From: Corallochytrium limacisporum
Taxonomy: Eukaryota > Opisthokonta
Direction of reading: 5' to 3'
Length of the DNA: 37,032 bases
NCBI GenBank assembly: GCA_002811645.1
Contig: PDIP01000084.1
Location: forward strand, 61,661 to 98,692
Program-made: the position numbers and the translations under genes
Notes under the pieces: generated by a model
What the model was told of the DNA's origin: nothing
The model's database searches: none
What the model saw: the letters and a program-made list of their open reading frames with translations, nothing else
Part shown: piece after piece, positions 8,961 through 19,952 of the stretch
Numbering within the stretch: position 1 is the stretch's first letter
How the letters are laid out: each line of letters starts with the position of its first letter

Positions 8961-11937
8961 CGAGAAAAAGTTTTCGGTGACAATGCTTGTCTCTCACAAA
9001 TTTCAACACCCCCCACTGGCACAGCAGCGGTTTTGGAGGTTTATAACTGGCCCAATCCGAAGAAGAGTAGCTGAGCCAAAAAAAAAGTCCGTGAGGGCCC
9101 AAAAAGCCAAATGGCCAAAACTAGTCTAGAGGGCCAGAAATGGGAAAAAGGGGGTGAAAGACAATTTATGAACAAGCAGGAACCCCTCCCCCCCCTTTTT
9201 CCCCTTCTCTCTGTGGGGGGTCCATAGAAAATATACGGACCAACTTGGCCGACACAGGTCGACAAGGAGACTGAGACCCAGGAACTTGTGGCAGTGCAGG
9301 AGTCCAGTACATCCCGGGTGGCACTGAGTAGAGAGAGGGAGAGAGTGACACAGACAGACACTCTCGCACCAGGGCGAAAAGGGGAAAAGCCCTGGCGGAA
9401 TTTCCAGGCGGAACACACACAAAAAAAAAAGAGCAAAAGAAAAATAGAGGGAACCCAAAAAAATTGATGAGCAGCAGCTAAAAATTGTATTTCGAGCGGG
9501 GCGGGGCGGGAAACGGATCAAGTGATGAGTAATGTCGAAGATCCATGAAAAGCTTCCGGAAACTGTGGTGTGAGGCGTAAGAGGCGCGCATGCGAGCCCA
9601 GTCGAAACAATGGGCGAAGGACTCCATCTCCCCAACCCCCTGGCCCCCCTCCCCCCGGGGGCCGGCCCGCTGGGGAACCGGGCGGGCTGGTAGATCAAGG
9701 TGTTCCAGGGAGTCTGATGCACCGAGAGGTCACGCCATCCCTATCCTGGTCAATTTCAATACTGAGCTCATATGGAAATTGGGAAGCAAGATACTATAGT
9801 TCGGAAAGAGCCGGGCCTTGAGTGCCCTGGGAAGAAGGGCGGGGAGTCGACGTTTGTGGTTTTCCGAATGGACTTACATGGTCTTTCGCTGATCTCTTCT
9901 GTGTTATCTACTCGTCTCCTTCGTGTGGATTTGCTCATGGCCATATTGAATATATGTCTACTAATTCCTACTCCGCTGTATTAACCCATTTCTTTTTGTT
10001 TACTCGAGTTGAATAGAGTAGGAAGAAAAGAACGCAATGGAAAATTCTTTTCGGGACCCATACCTCAATGGATTCAACACCGTTCCATCAACGGTATGGG
10101 GTCCGGGGGGTAGGGAGGGGGGGGGGAGGATCTGGCTGCCGATATTTCAGCCCCCGCGGGGGGCGATGCCCCGTGCACGGACGTGGCTGTTACTTTTTCT
10201 ATTGCCTTCTTGCCGGGTAATTCTACATTTTTTTGCCCTCGTTTTCTCTTCCTCGCCGGGAAAGAAGGGTTTTTCCGTTTCGTTCCTTTGTTGGTTTTCT
10301 CTACCTTTGTTTTTGACAACGCTAGGACCAGGCGAGTTACAATTTATCGCTGTTGAAGTAGTCTGTCTTCCAGGCAACAGCGGAATTAGAAATGAATATA
10401 AAAACAATGAGTTTCTACACCCATACCCAGACAGAGACGCCAAAAAAAAACCATCGGGGGGGCCATCGCACGAAATCCTTCCGTCTCCTACTGAGCCGGC
10501 CCCGCGGCCCTTCCCCCCTCCCCGGCTCTCCTCCTCTCTCTTTCCCTGCCGGTCGGGGGAACACCTCGAAAGAAAGAACGAAAAAGAGAGAAGGTAGGGT
10601 CCCGGCCATTTTGTCACCCGCCCCTCAGTCCCGGGGACTTCTCCTCTCTCCCTTCACCCGTCCTCCCACCGCCGACCGCCAACACGGACAGTGTGAAGCG
10701 AGAGACCTGGTAAGCCGTAGAAGAAACGGCGGGGGAGTGAGAGAGTGCTTTGGGAGAGGGGGAGCTTGACTCACTCTTCAACCAAAAAAAAAAAGTCGGC
10801 TACGAATCAAAGCACAACGGGGCTCTCGCAGGCCCCCTTACTTTCTGGAATCTCTGGCCTGCTTTTAATTGGGGATTTTGCTGCTTTCCGTTTTCTGAGA
10901 TCTCGTCTACGGGCCAACCGTGAAATATGTCATGTTTTTTTAGGTCTGCATTTGAACGCGATGACCAGATAATGCCCGCTTGCGCTTGACGCCCGGTTCT
11001 CCCACTTCGAATGTCCCGCAAGCGATGATGTTCGCGAGAACTCCTGTCTTCGAAAAAGCCTTGTTATGTAGCGATTGAGGAGGACGGAAAGAGTGGGCGT
11101 ATAGGTAAGAAATGACCGCATGGATGCCAACAAAAAAAAAAGGGGGGGAACCCCGGGTTGTCATGTTCTGCCTCGCCCTCCCTCCCCCCTCCCAATCGTC
11201 GGGGACTTGGGGGTGTCCGTAGAAAGAACCCTTGCTTCTCGCTTCAATGTATCTCTCTCTCTGTAAGCGCAAGAGGAAAAAATAGCAAACCCCCAAATCA
11301 ACAACCGGCCCTTTGGTCTCGCTTTCTCACCTCCCAGACTTTTTCACTAATTTAATTTGTGCGAATGAGTATTCCGTAGTCCCGTCCATTTCCCTAATAT
11401 GGCCCTCCGCCCTTTTGAAAGGGGGGACCAACGAGAAAATTCGAGTGGAGAAGTGAGCGAAAGAACGCACACCCTTCCATCGCTCTTTTGTTTTTGTTTT
11501 CTTTGTTTCCTCGTGACACAGAATTTATGAGAATGATAGTGAACCACCGGAGAAACCAAGCTAGGGAGTGCGGAACGGCCGGTGTGCGGAGAACCCGAGT
11601 GGCCAGTTGAGGAAAGGCCACGGAGATTCTGTGAGAGATCGTCCCGGTGTGGCATTCGATCGGCCGTACGTGGTACTGAATGTTTGGATGTGGGAACTTA
11701 ATTTGTCCAAAATTCCCGGGTAGAGTGGGACAGTGGTGACCCATCCATCGTCACCAGCGTCAGAGGGTACTCCACCTCAAGCGGTCCCCAACCGAGAAAA
11801 AAAGTCATGGTTTTTAGGAAGGCATGACCTCTTTTTAACGATCTGACTCTCCCCTCGGTCCCTCGGTCACTCAATTCATCGCGACACCATCTGGAAACTC
11901 CCGAATCATGCCGGCCCTGATCCAGCAGCAAAAGGCC

Positions 11938-11939
<2 letters not shown>
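8961..11939. other. Long gene-poor stretch
   Basis: Several frames of 60-200 codons occur on both strands, but they overlap one another, are rich in Pro/Ser/Arg/Lys from simple sequence, and show no domain I recognise. C8 and G10 homopolymers occur at 9188-9195 and 10117-10126. I find no tRNA, rRNA or transposase. Short exons of an intron-rich gene or a noncoding RNA cannot be excluded. Confidence 0.4.
10098..10126 (+). other. G-quadruplex-capable G-run cluster
   Basis: Four plus-strand guanine runs (10098-10101, 10105-10110, 10113-10115 and 10117-10126) are separated by one to three bases, meeting the usual G3+N1-7 rule. No gene lies nearby, so a role is unknown. Confidence 0.6.

Positions 11940-11999
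<60 letters not shown>
11940..11999 (+). repeat. (TG)29 dinucleotide microsatellite
   Basis: There are 29 uninterrupted TG units from 11941 to 11998, flanked by GC-rich unique sequence. An uninterrupted array this long is usually length-variable between isolates and can adopt Z-DNA. A 76-codon frame across it is a run of alternating Cys and Val and is not a gene. Confidence 0.97.
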
Positions 12000-12001
<2 letters not shown>

Positions 12002-15000
12002 TGAGTTTTTCCGCCGCAGGTGGGGAGTCTCCGGAAATTAGCAGTCTCTCGCCATCGGTCTTTTCACAGGAAAAGGCCTGTGCACTTCATAGAAAAGCCA
12101 CTCAGCTCTGGACTAAATGCGTACGCATTGCGCTCTGAACTTCAGCAGCAGCACCTTTTTTGGGTCTTGGGTACAATCACAGTAGAAATACGGCCAAATA
12201 AAAATTTGCTGTTTGCCGGTGGTGAGCTGGTGGTCCTGCTGTAGTCGTCGAGATGCTCCAGAATCTTGCATACGCAGCAACATCCAAGAGGAAAACATCA
12301 TTTCCAATCCTGCTAGAGGATGCCCATGGCTAATGTACAGCAGCACCAAGGATCGCTTACTCTCGCTAACACCAAAACTGGCGAGAAAAAACAAGCAGGT
12401 GCGCCGCATCGATAGCTTCATGATCCTTACCGACTGACCCCGTGTCCGGTCTACACTCCATTGCTTTTGTGTGCTCCTGTCTTAGTGTTTTAACTGCCCC
12501 TATCATTCCGGTTTATCCTCAACGCTCGTATTCTATTTCGGGACAAAAATGTTCCAATATCCGGTACTCATTTTTCTCCAACTCTCTCGGGCCTTACCAA
12601 TTTTTCTACCGATCCGGCTAATCCATCTTTGGCCGCAGCATGAAGTGTACCACCGGGATCCGCAGTCAGATAATGGACCAAAATGGAGTTTCCCCGCGGG
12701 ACCGCTAATGATCAGCAAGAAAGATGGAAAAAGAAAAACAGCGGTACAAGCAACCAAAAGGAATAGGGGGATGGCGCGGAAGCCTGCCTCTCGCTTCCTT
12801 TTGCTTGGCCGCGGGTTGCCGACACTGCACCAATTGGGCCGATGAGTTGTTTCAAAGGTTCTTCCTTTAGAGTCCCTTCCGGTGCTTCACGGACAGTTTG
12901 CCAACATCAAATGCACTACTGCATCATGGTAAACCTCTGACAGGGGGTGAGGGGGTGTCCACCTGTTTTCCCTGTTGACTTTGTCTGTCTCAACTACGTG
13001 AACTCATGACGTACTAAATATACTGAACCTCTTGATCAGGGTAAAAGGAACGGCAATCGGCCCGGGAAGACGGGGGAGGGTGATGTTCCCGAGGAAGCGT
13101 CACGACTCAGCCTTATATGGTCTTTCCACGAAAAAGCATATGTATTGAAGGTGCAGAGAAATACCCATTGTCTGCCGTTTTTTTTTTTCATTTAGATTTT
13201 TTTGGGAGAGAGGGGAGGGGGGCAGGGGAGTTTCTTACTTGCAAGCTGCTTTCAGTGGTTCCAGCATTCCCCCTTCCAGTTGTTGCGTTGGGCAGAGGAA
13301 AAACTAGGTTCTCTGGTGGTAACATTTTCAGTACCAGTACCGTGGTACTGCGGCAGCGGTGGATGAAAGAAAGGGGGAGGACGCGCCGCCCCCCCCCCCA
13401 GATATGGACGAGCGGGGAGAGCGCAACAGGTGCCGGCGAAGAGCGATGAAGTTTGAATCGCCGAACCCTTGCCGCTACGGGCTCGAAGAGTGGTACACCT
13501 TTGCTGGTGCCCCTGCTTGCATACCAAATGTTCTGGGATTCCATCTAAAGTTCTTGCTTAGTCTTCACATTTTCTCTTCTTAAACATTCTCCGAGCGGCG
13601 CGGCGCGTTCGGACCCTGCGTGTGCTGGGCGCGGTCCTCTGTCCCCCCTTGACTGCAGCGAAGCATCAAGGAGTGACAATTACAAAGTGGAATCTGCCAC
13701 AGAATGCCGGGTGTATGTATACATCGTCATGCCAAAGCGCTCTATACATCCCTTCGAGTCTGTTTCCATTGAGCAGGAGATAGCCTGAGCTTTAGCGGAA
13801 CCTAGCAGGATCGGTGCCCCACTACACAGCATTCTTTAACTGCGACATGCAAACACCGGTAGTTTCACCAGAGTGAGAGAGACAAGAATGTATGCTAATG
13901 AACAGTGATTTTCTTCACAGTAGTCCTCCATGTGGATGTCTGTTAGCGAGCTCTTACCTCGTGCGGACTTCGAACCGATGCTGCGGTTGCTTTGGGACAT
14001 CGTTTTTCGCAAACATTGACACATGAATGAGATGTATGAAAAGATGACCAGACTACGGCATATTCAGTGCAATACGCTCCGCGTGCGCGCTCCAGCGTGT
14101 GCATGGTTATGGAAGTACTCCGTGTCGGTCGGACTGGGTCGATGTTCTGCGGTTGTAGGTGTCTTCCGAGGAGCTCAATTAATACGGACACCAACAGAGC
14201 TCGTAGTTGCTATACTACTTCACTGCAAACGAATTGCTGCGGTACCCGTGTGCGGGGCATGGATACGATGGATGTGTTCCATGGTGTCAATGTTCTGTCG
14301 CACTGTCAATTACAGGGCAGCTTTGACGACGACAAGGAAGACAGCTTCTTGTCCATTTGTCACACTATCGCGTCGCGGATGGCCGGTCAAAGGTACCGGC
14401 CCCATCACATACCAACACCAAAAACAAATAATTGAGAGGTGCGAACGATGGCGATAATAGCAAACTGTGCCGGGGACGGTTACCGGCCAATGTCCCAAAA
14501 AGGGACCGTAGCGTAGGCGGGTTGCAATATACACCCGAACATACAGTAGAAGAGGAAGAAGGCAGCAGAATGCGACACCCAGCACACGCAGCACCAGCAA
14601 GCAGCGATTACCAGAACGGGAGGGGGGGAAGCCAACGAATGACCAAATTGGATTGCCCCCAATTGCGTTCGGACGCGGGGGTGTTGTTGTGTTTTGTGAT
14701 CCAATTCTTCGTGGAATCGTAGAGATCATACGAAGAACTCCAGAGTGAGCATATCATGGCGTATAGTACTGTGTTCCAGTGGTGTGCCTGGTGCACTGAT
14801 CTTTGGGTTTCGGATAAACGATGGTTGATGACGGTTGTGCGCTTGAGTTTGACAGAAGATTCCATGCTACGCCTCCCAAGTGCCCATTTTTGGAATCATG
14901 AAGAAGGAATCGCGTATAGACGCTGAGAAGGTTGCCTACTAAGCTGATACACCAACACAGTACCCTCTCGAGCATGTACGGCTCGTGGGCCAGGTATGGC

Positions 15001-15880
15001 GAGTTTGGTGGCGATATCCCTCCATTCACCCATTCTGGATGAGGCTTCTCGTCCGAACCATAGGACTCTAGGGAGCCGTTTTCGTCCATAACCCACGTAT
15101 CGAGCGTATCACACTGCATAGATGCCTAGCGAATACACAAGTCGGATTGGCCGTGTATGGACCGATCGATGGCTACGGATGCTCGGATTGGGTGATAATG
15201 GATGTCGTTCAAATAGATACGGAACAAGATGTAAGTGTATGAATCAGGCACTTTTAGTCGCAGTTACGCCTCTGCTGCGGCACAGTACCGCCTGATGGCC
15301 ACACAATACAACAGAATCGACATCTCAGACCTTATGTCACCATCACAAGAGAACTTAGGAAAGCACGAAGCTAGACGCAACATTCCCAGCTATGTGAGGG
15401 TGGGTTGTTTCATAACCCAAAGAGGACAAACAAGACCTGCGGGCTCATGCGACAACACGCACCAAATTTATCATGATGAGTGCCTCCGTGATTCCCGAGT
15501 TCTCCAGGAGGAAACCTGTGGCTGCGTCCATCGTCTTCATCAGCAGACAACAGCCATGCGTGTGTCCCGCAGTTATCCGTGGGGGGCGCATATCCTATTC
15601 TGATCTTCTGACAAAATACCCGACTCTCCACTGGCATTCTCTCGTATATCTTCAGCCATCACAGCCCCAGAACATGGCACAACGGTAGCAAAGCATCCAA
15701 CATCCAATTAGAGTGCAGAAGAAGAGGTTACCATATCAGACATCACAAGTGCTCAACAAAAGTCAACACATTTGCAACCTGCCGAGAATGTTACATATGA
15801 TGTAAATGCGGCTTACCGTATGATGGCCTGGTGTTTGAGCACACCACCGATTAGGTCGGTTCGTGTTGCTTGCGGGTGGG
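12000..15880. other. Gene-poor stretch
   Basis: This is mixed-composition sequence with short overlapping frames on both strands (longest about 145 codons, 14023-14457 plus strand) and no recognisable domain, codon bias or similarity. A C11 run lies at 13389-13399. No tRNA cloverleaf was found; GGTTCGAAG near 13970 on the minus strand lacks matching arms. Confidence 0.35.
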
Positions 15881-15892
15881 TGGCCATCAAAC

Positions 15893-15928
15893 CGGGTTCG
15901 AACCCGCTTGGGACCAAGCGGAATTCCG
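15893..15928. promoter_or_regulatory. Three overlapping palindromes with a palindromic B-box
   Basis: Three perfect inverted repeats sit end to end, each sharing a CG with the next: CGGGTTCGAACCCG (15893-15906), CGCTTGG-GA-CCAAGCG (15905-15920) and CGGAATTCCG (15919-15928). The first contains GTTCGAACC, which fits the Pol III B-box on both strands. No A-box or cloverleaf accompanies it, so it is not a tRNA. It lies about 360 bp before the FPGS start. A site for a dimeric factor, TFIIIC or a folded transcript are all possible. Confidence 0.4.
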
Positions 15929-16283
15929 ATTCATAACTTGGGGGCCTATTTGATTTACCCAGATGGAAATATTTTTTGAATACGGTCGCAGAGGCTGACG
16001 GAGGCGCAGGTGGGTCGCTCGTGGTGGGGGGGACCGGAGTGAGTTCACTGCCAGCGGGGGTGGGGGGACTCCGTCAGGAGCCGATTGCGGGCCTGAGAGC
16101 GTTGTTTTATGCCCATCGCATTGCTGCAGATGCTGCTATTTTGGATCCATGTGACGGTTCAAGGGACGCAGCGAGCAAATAGTTTCTTCCTGTGACTGCT
16201 ATTCCTGGATGTGAAAATACATTGACATAGTACCAAAGCATGGATGCATAAAGAAATGTTAGGGACAAGCTCTGTGCACCACA
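15929..16283. other. FPGS 5' flank
   Basis: This is unique sequence with G-rich stretches around 16010-16070 leading to the FPGS start codon. A short frame at 15976-16182 begins with TTG, is Gly-rich and looks spurious. No TATA box or E2F-like site was seen. Confidence 0.4.
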
Positions 16284-18011
16284 ATGGCAGCATGGCTGAG
16301 GCTCACACCTAGAATCTTAAGCAGGGTAGGCATAAAAGTTTGGAGTGGTCGATGCTATGTTACATGTGCTAAGCCAGCATTGGAAAAGTTTGACATAATG
16401 AACACTAAAGACATGGACGAAAATAGTCTGTATGAGAAGGCTGTGGCGGGCCTCAATGGCCTCCAGACCAATGCGGCAGTGATCGAGGCTCTGCGGGTTA
16501 ACAAAGGAGATATGAACTCGCGTTCGATCCCTGAAATGTTGTCATTTTTGGGGCGCCTGAACTGCTCTGTGGAAGAACTTGACGCTATGAATATTATTCA
16601 TGTGGCGGGCACCAAAGGAAAGGGATCCGTGTGTGCCATGACCGAATCGATGCTTCGTGAGGAAGGATACAAGACTGGCCTCTTCACAAGCCCGCATCTT
16701 GTTGAAGTACGCGAACGCATCAGAATCAATGGAAAACCAGTATCAAAGCGACTTTTTGCGGAGACTTTCTTCAAGGTCCACGACCAACTCGATACGGCAG
16801 GTGAGGCTCACGGCCACGGAACCTCTGGTGATAGCCCTGGCCAGTCTTACTTACGGGGACCGCATGGGGAGCGAATCATGCCCACCTATTTCCGTATGAT
16901 CACTTTGATGGCGTTCGCTATCTTCCAAAACGAGGGTGTTGATGCTGCAGTGATCGAATGTGGCCTTGGGGGACGGTACGACGGCACCAATGTATTCAAG
17001 AAACCCGTCTGCACTGCAGTGACTTCACTTGGATTCGATCACGTAGCAGTGCTCGGGCACAAGATTGAAGAGATCGGATATCATAAGGGTGGTGTTTTCA
17101 AGGCCGGTGTGCCGGCCATCAGCACGCCACAGACCCACCCGGAGGGTATGAGAGCCTTGATGCGGGCAGCGGCCGACGCCAGTACGACCTTGTTCAGAGC
17201 CCCGTCATGGGCTGACATTGCTGAGCAGGAACAAACAAATGGAGGCGGTCCCGTTGGACAAGCTTGCCCCAAGGAAATTTCGGTTGGCATAGACGGAGAA
17301 CATCAGAAGATGAATGCAGCATTGGCAGTCAGCATTGTGGACACCTTCTTGCGAACGGTGCGTGAGCAGGAGACTCTGCTGGCCAATTTGCCGGTGACAG
17401 ATGCAACAACGGATATCGAGTCATTGCCGGTGTTTGCACCAAAACTACCCCTATCGTCCAATATGCTAAATGGTCTTGCCAACACACGATGGCCTGGACG
17501 CAGCCATATCCATCACGAAGAATTTGCGGATTACTACCTCGATGGGGCCCACACCGGCGAGTCCATTGGGGCGGCCGCAAAGTGGTTCCAGGATGCGGTA
17601 CAGTCCGAGCAGCCTCGATACTTATTACTGGGCTGTGCCAAGGGCAGACCAGCTGAAGAACTTGTGGAGAACCTTGTGGCTTTGCATAAGACACAGCCAT
17701 TCTCAGTGGTGTGCTTCACGCCTCCGCTGCTGGGCAGAGCGGAAGAAACTTCCGACAATAAGAACTACAATGCAGACCACTCAAAGGAGAAAGAAAGGGC
17801 CCAACAGTTGGAGAAGATCTGGCGAGAACAGGCAGATTCGGTGACACAGAAACCGACCATCCATGTTGAAGAATGTATTGAAGATGCTGTAGATACAATC
17901 AAGGGCTTTGCTCTAAACCGCCCCACGGACCGCAGACCGCAGATCTTTGTCACTGGCAGTCTGCACTTGGTTGGAGGAGTCATGAAGATGATGAATATCT
18001 CGGCAGACTAG
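16284..18011 (+). CDS. FPGS: Folylpolyglutamate synthase
   Basis: This 575-residue ATP-dependent ligase adds gamma-linked glutamates to tetrahydrofolates, retaining them for thymidylate, purine and methionine synthesis. Family motifs are in order: the ATP-binding loop GTKGKGS (109-115), LFTSPHLVEVRERI (133-146), E225 in ECGLGGRYDGTN, GFDHVAVLG (250-258), the HKGGVFK lysine near 268 and DGAHTGES in the C-terminal domain. The first 35 residues carry several Arg/Lys and no acidic residue before E34, like a mitochondrial presequence. M39 directly precedes the conserved region and could give a cytosolic form, as in animal FPGS. The ATG at 16284 is the most upstream in frame. An insert at about 172-197 is hydrophilic. 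The gene converges on the STEEP1-like gene, with 69 bp between the two stops. Confidence 0.95.
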   Translation: MAAWLRLTPRILSRVGIKVWSGRCYVTCAKPALEKFDIMNTKDMDENSLYEKAVAGLNGLQTNAAVIEALRVNKGDMNSRSIPEMLSFLGRLNCSVEELDAMNIIHVAGTKGKGSVCAMTESMLREEGYKTGLFTSPHLVEVRERIRINGKPVSKRLFAETFFKVHDQLDTAGEAHGHGTSGDSPGQSYLRGPHGERIMPTYFRMITLMAFAIFQNEGVDAAVIECGLGGRYDGTNVFKKPVCTAVTSLGFDHVAVLGHKIEEIGYHKGGVFKAGVPAISTPQTHPEGMRALMRAAADASTTLFRAPSWADIAEQEQTNGGGPVGQACPKEISVGIDGEHQKMNAALAVSIVDTFLRTVREQETLLANLPVTDATTDIESLPVFAPKLPLSSNMLNGLANTRWPGRSHIHHEEFADYYLDGAHTGESIGAAAKWFQDAVQSEQPRYLLLGCAKGRPAEELVENLVALHKTQPFSVVCFTPPLLGRAEETSDNKNYNADHSKEKERAQQLEKIWREQADSVTQKPTIHVEECIEDAVDTIKGFALNRPTDRRPQIFVTGSLHLVGGVMKMMNISAD

Positions 18012-18061
18012 TGGTCGATTGTTGGAAACCGTAAAATTTTGTAAAATGTTTTGTTTGGTTC

Positions 18062-18084
18062 TTTATTTCTACTGATTTCTTTAT
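18062..18084 (-). terminator. Two AATAAA poly(A) signals for the STEEP1-like gene
   Basis: Reading the minus strand, AATAAA occurs at 18084-18079, overlapping the stop codon, and again at 18067-18062, about 15 bases further on. Both would place cleavage inside the 3' region of the convergent FPGS transcript. Confidence 0.5.
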
Positions 18085-18701
18085 TTTAACAATGTGCCGG
18101 GGTTTATGCCGAGCACATTGGACCTAAACCCTTTGTACGGGTGCCGCTGCAAACGAGGATCGCTCAGGTCCAGGTCGACCAGTAACTTCTCCACGCTCTT
18201 TGCTTCCAGGCCGTAGCGTTCGGCAAGATCCTCTATGGACTTTTCCATTTCTTCAAGGCCTCGAATCCCTGACGCGCTCATCTGCGACTTCCGGGCAGCC
18301 TTCCATCGTTTGTAGGCTTCAACCCGGGCGTGGCGCTTCCTGGTACGGTCCACTGTGACGTAGTGCAGCACCTGGTCTTGAATGGTGGGCTGAATCATCA
18401 GCGAACCCTTCAAGATCCCAAAGCTGGGCATGTCTTCTACAGACTCATCGTCATTCAATGGGCGCGAAAAGAGGACAGGTAGTCTGCAGTCCATGCATTG
18501 CCACCTCGCGTACTCAATGCACCTACCGTCGTCGTGCTTCACTGTAACCGAAACCGGTACATCTGCAACTGAAAGTGCCCCTTGGGACTTTTTGAACCAC
18601 TTCTGGTCGTATACTGTGGGCAACGTCTCAGGGTCAACCTGAAGCACCACGCAAACCCTGTGACATACACACCGCAGAGCGAATAGTCGGTCGCCAGCCA
18701 T
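18081..18701 (-). CDS. STEEP1/CXorf56-like small Cys-motif protein
   Basis: This 206-residue protein matches, from memory, the conserved core of STEEP1 (CXorf56, UPF0428): a CxC pair at 11-13, a downstream Leu-Pro (27-28), a charged-Gly segment, then CxxC followed by LP (C69, C72, L74-P75). Spacing follows the animal protein. In animals STEEP1 helps STING leave the ER; the role in organisms without STING is not known, though conservation suggests a more basic one. The four cysteines could bind zinc. The C-terminal third (about 110-206) is basic then helical and resembles the family only weakly. The ATG at 18701 puts the first CxC close to the N terminus, as expected. Identification is moderate; it is otherwise a conserved hypothetical protein. 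Confidence 0.6.
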   Translation of the reverse strand: MAGDRLFALRCVCHRVCVVLQVDPETLPTVYDQKWFKKSQGALSVADVPVSVTVKHDDGRCIEYARWQCMDCRLPVLFSRPLNDDESVEDMPSFGILKGSLMIQPTIQDQVLHYVTVDRTRKRHARVEAYKRWKAARKSQMSASGIRGLEEMEKSIEDLAERYGLEAKSVEKLLVDLDLSDPRLQRHPYKGFRSNVLGINPGTLLK

Positions 18702-18994
18702 GGTCCTATTGCGCCACGCCGTATCACAGTCGCATTATTGCCTGTTCTGAGATCCCTTTTATACAAAGGTTTTCTGCTGGCTACAGACTGATCTCTTTTT
18801 AACGAGTTGCCGCAAAACCTGTATGCATGAACTACCACAAACATACATTCGTCTAATTGACCCACCTGGCACCCGCCGCAAGGAACCAACACCCCTTGAT
18901 CACTGCGTCGTCGGTTTCTCTCGCCAAGATTTATTTAAGTAAGTATTCCGTTTTAAAAACTGCCCGGGCCTGCCTCGGAGGAGGGGGGTTTTAC

Positions 18995-19002
18995 GCGCGA
19001 AA
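18995..19002 (-). promoter_or_regulatory. E2F-like site, distal
   Basis: The plus strand reads GCGCGAAA, the complement of TTTCGCGC. It lies 294 bp upstream of the STEEP1-like start and about 1.3 kb upstream of RNR1, so either gene could own it. Confidence 0.3.
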
Positions 19003-19759
19003 GTTTCGGACCGAGTCCGAAGCTTGCCCCTCCCTCCTTACCTCAGCCGGACACAGTCGTGAGCTCAGAGAGGCGCAGGAGACAGGTGAGAGCAGGCCGA
19101 CCGCAAACTACAGGAAAGACGGTCACTCAGTAGTTCGGGTAGTGGCGTTTGACTGCTTCAGGCATGCAGGACTAAATGTTCCGTGCTTATGTGTGTCTCA
19201 CAGGACGGTATGACAGTACGCAGCGAGATGCCCTCATCTCTCCCGAGATAGTCTGTGTCGGAACTGCATGGATACCAGTACTCCATGTAGGCCACCCATG
19301 GCACGCAACAAGAAGAACAACAACGCTTCAGGGGGCAGCTCTGGACAACACCATCCATTCAGAAGTAGGGTGAGAGCCATCGGTGTGATCTCTCACTCTG
19401 TGTGACTGCGATGTCTCTTCCATTCTAAGTGGATGAGACACCCATCGACAAATTCTTCTCTATCAGACCATCGGGTTGTTGCCTCCATGGCGACCTGTGC
19501 ATCTGTCGCATAGAACTATCGAACATGCACGAACATGCAGAACGAGGAGCAGACCAGTCCCTTCTTCCGTATTTGTTGAAAGAGGCTGCCTGTGTCTCAA
19601 TCTCACCCCTGTGATGCTGCCCCTGTGGCACCGGCTCTCCGTTAGTTTCGGACCTCGGACCCGTCTCCAACCCCTCTCTCCTTTACTCGTTTGCCAATAC
19701 CAGTTTTCGTCTGTGGGAGAAATCTAGTATGTTCACTATCACCTCTCGGAGCATTAAGT

Positions 19760-19767
19760 TTTCGCGC
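19760..19767 (+). promoter_or_regulatory. E2F-like site upstream of RNR1
   Basis: TTTCGCGC, preceded by a further T, fits the TTTSSCGC consensus. It lies 558 bp before the RNR1 start codon. RNR genes are standard E2F targets in animals and plants; occupancy here is inferred. Confidence 0.4.
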
Positions 19768-19952
19768 AATTTTGCCGATCCCCATTGCCTTCCCGTCACA
19801 CTTTTTCAGGATGCGATCACACTTCAGCGACCAAACGTACAGAGACAGTGAGTCTGAAAATTCAGAAATAGATAGCAAACTTTCAAATATTCTGAGGTTC
19901 ATTTATTATCATAATAGTCTCATACTGCTGCGACATGACCTATCAAAAGCGT

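Noticed and set aside
9506-9513. E2F-like GCGGGAAA in the gene-poor region
   Set aside because: It is not near a gene start, and one such hit in 8 kb is the chance expectation.
10037-10597. 186-codon plus-strand frame
   Set aside because: The translation is Pro/Ser/Arg-rich, spans G- and C-runs and is overlapped by similar frames on the other strand.
13930-13985. Minus-strand tRNA suggested by GGTTCGAAGTCC
   Set aside because: The loop is one base too long for a T-loop and the D and acceptor arms cannot be built.
15840-15915. tRNA gene suggested by GGTTCGAACCC
   Set aside because: In both orientations the T-stem breaks after two pairs, no acceptor-stem partner lies about 72 bases away and there is no A-box.
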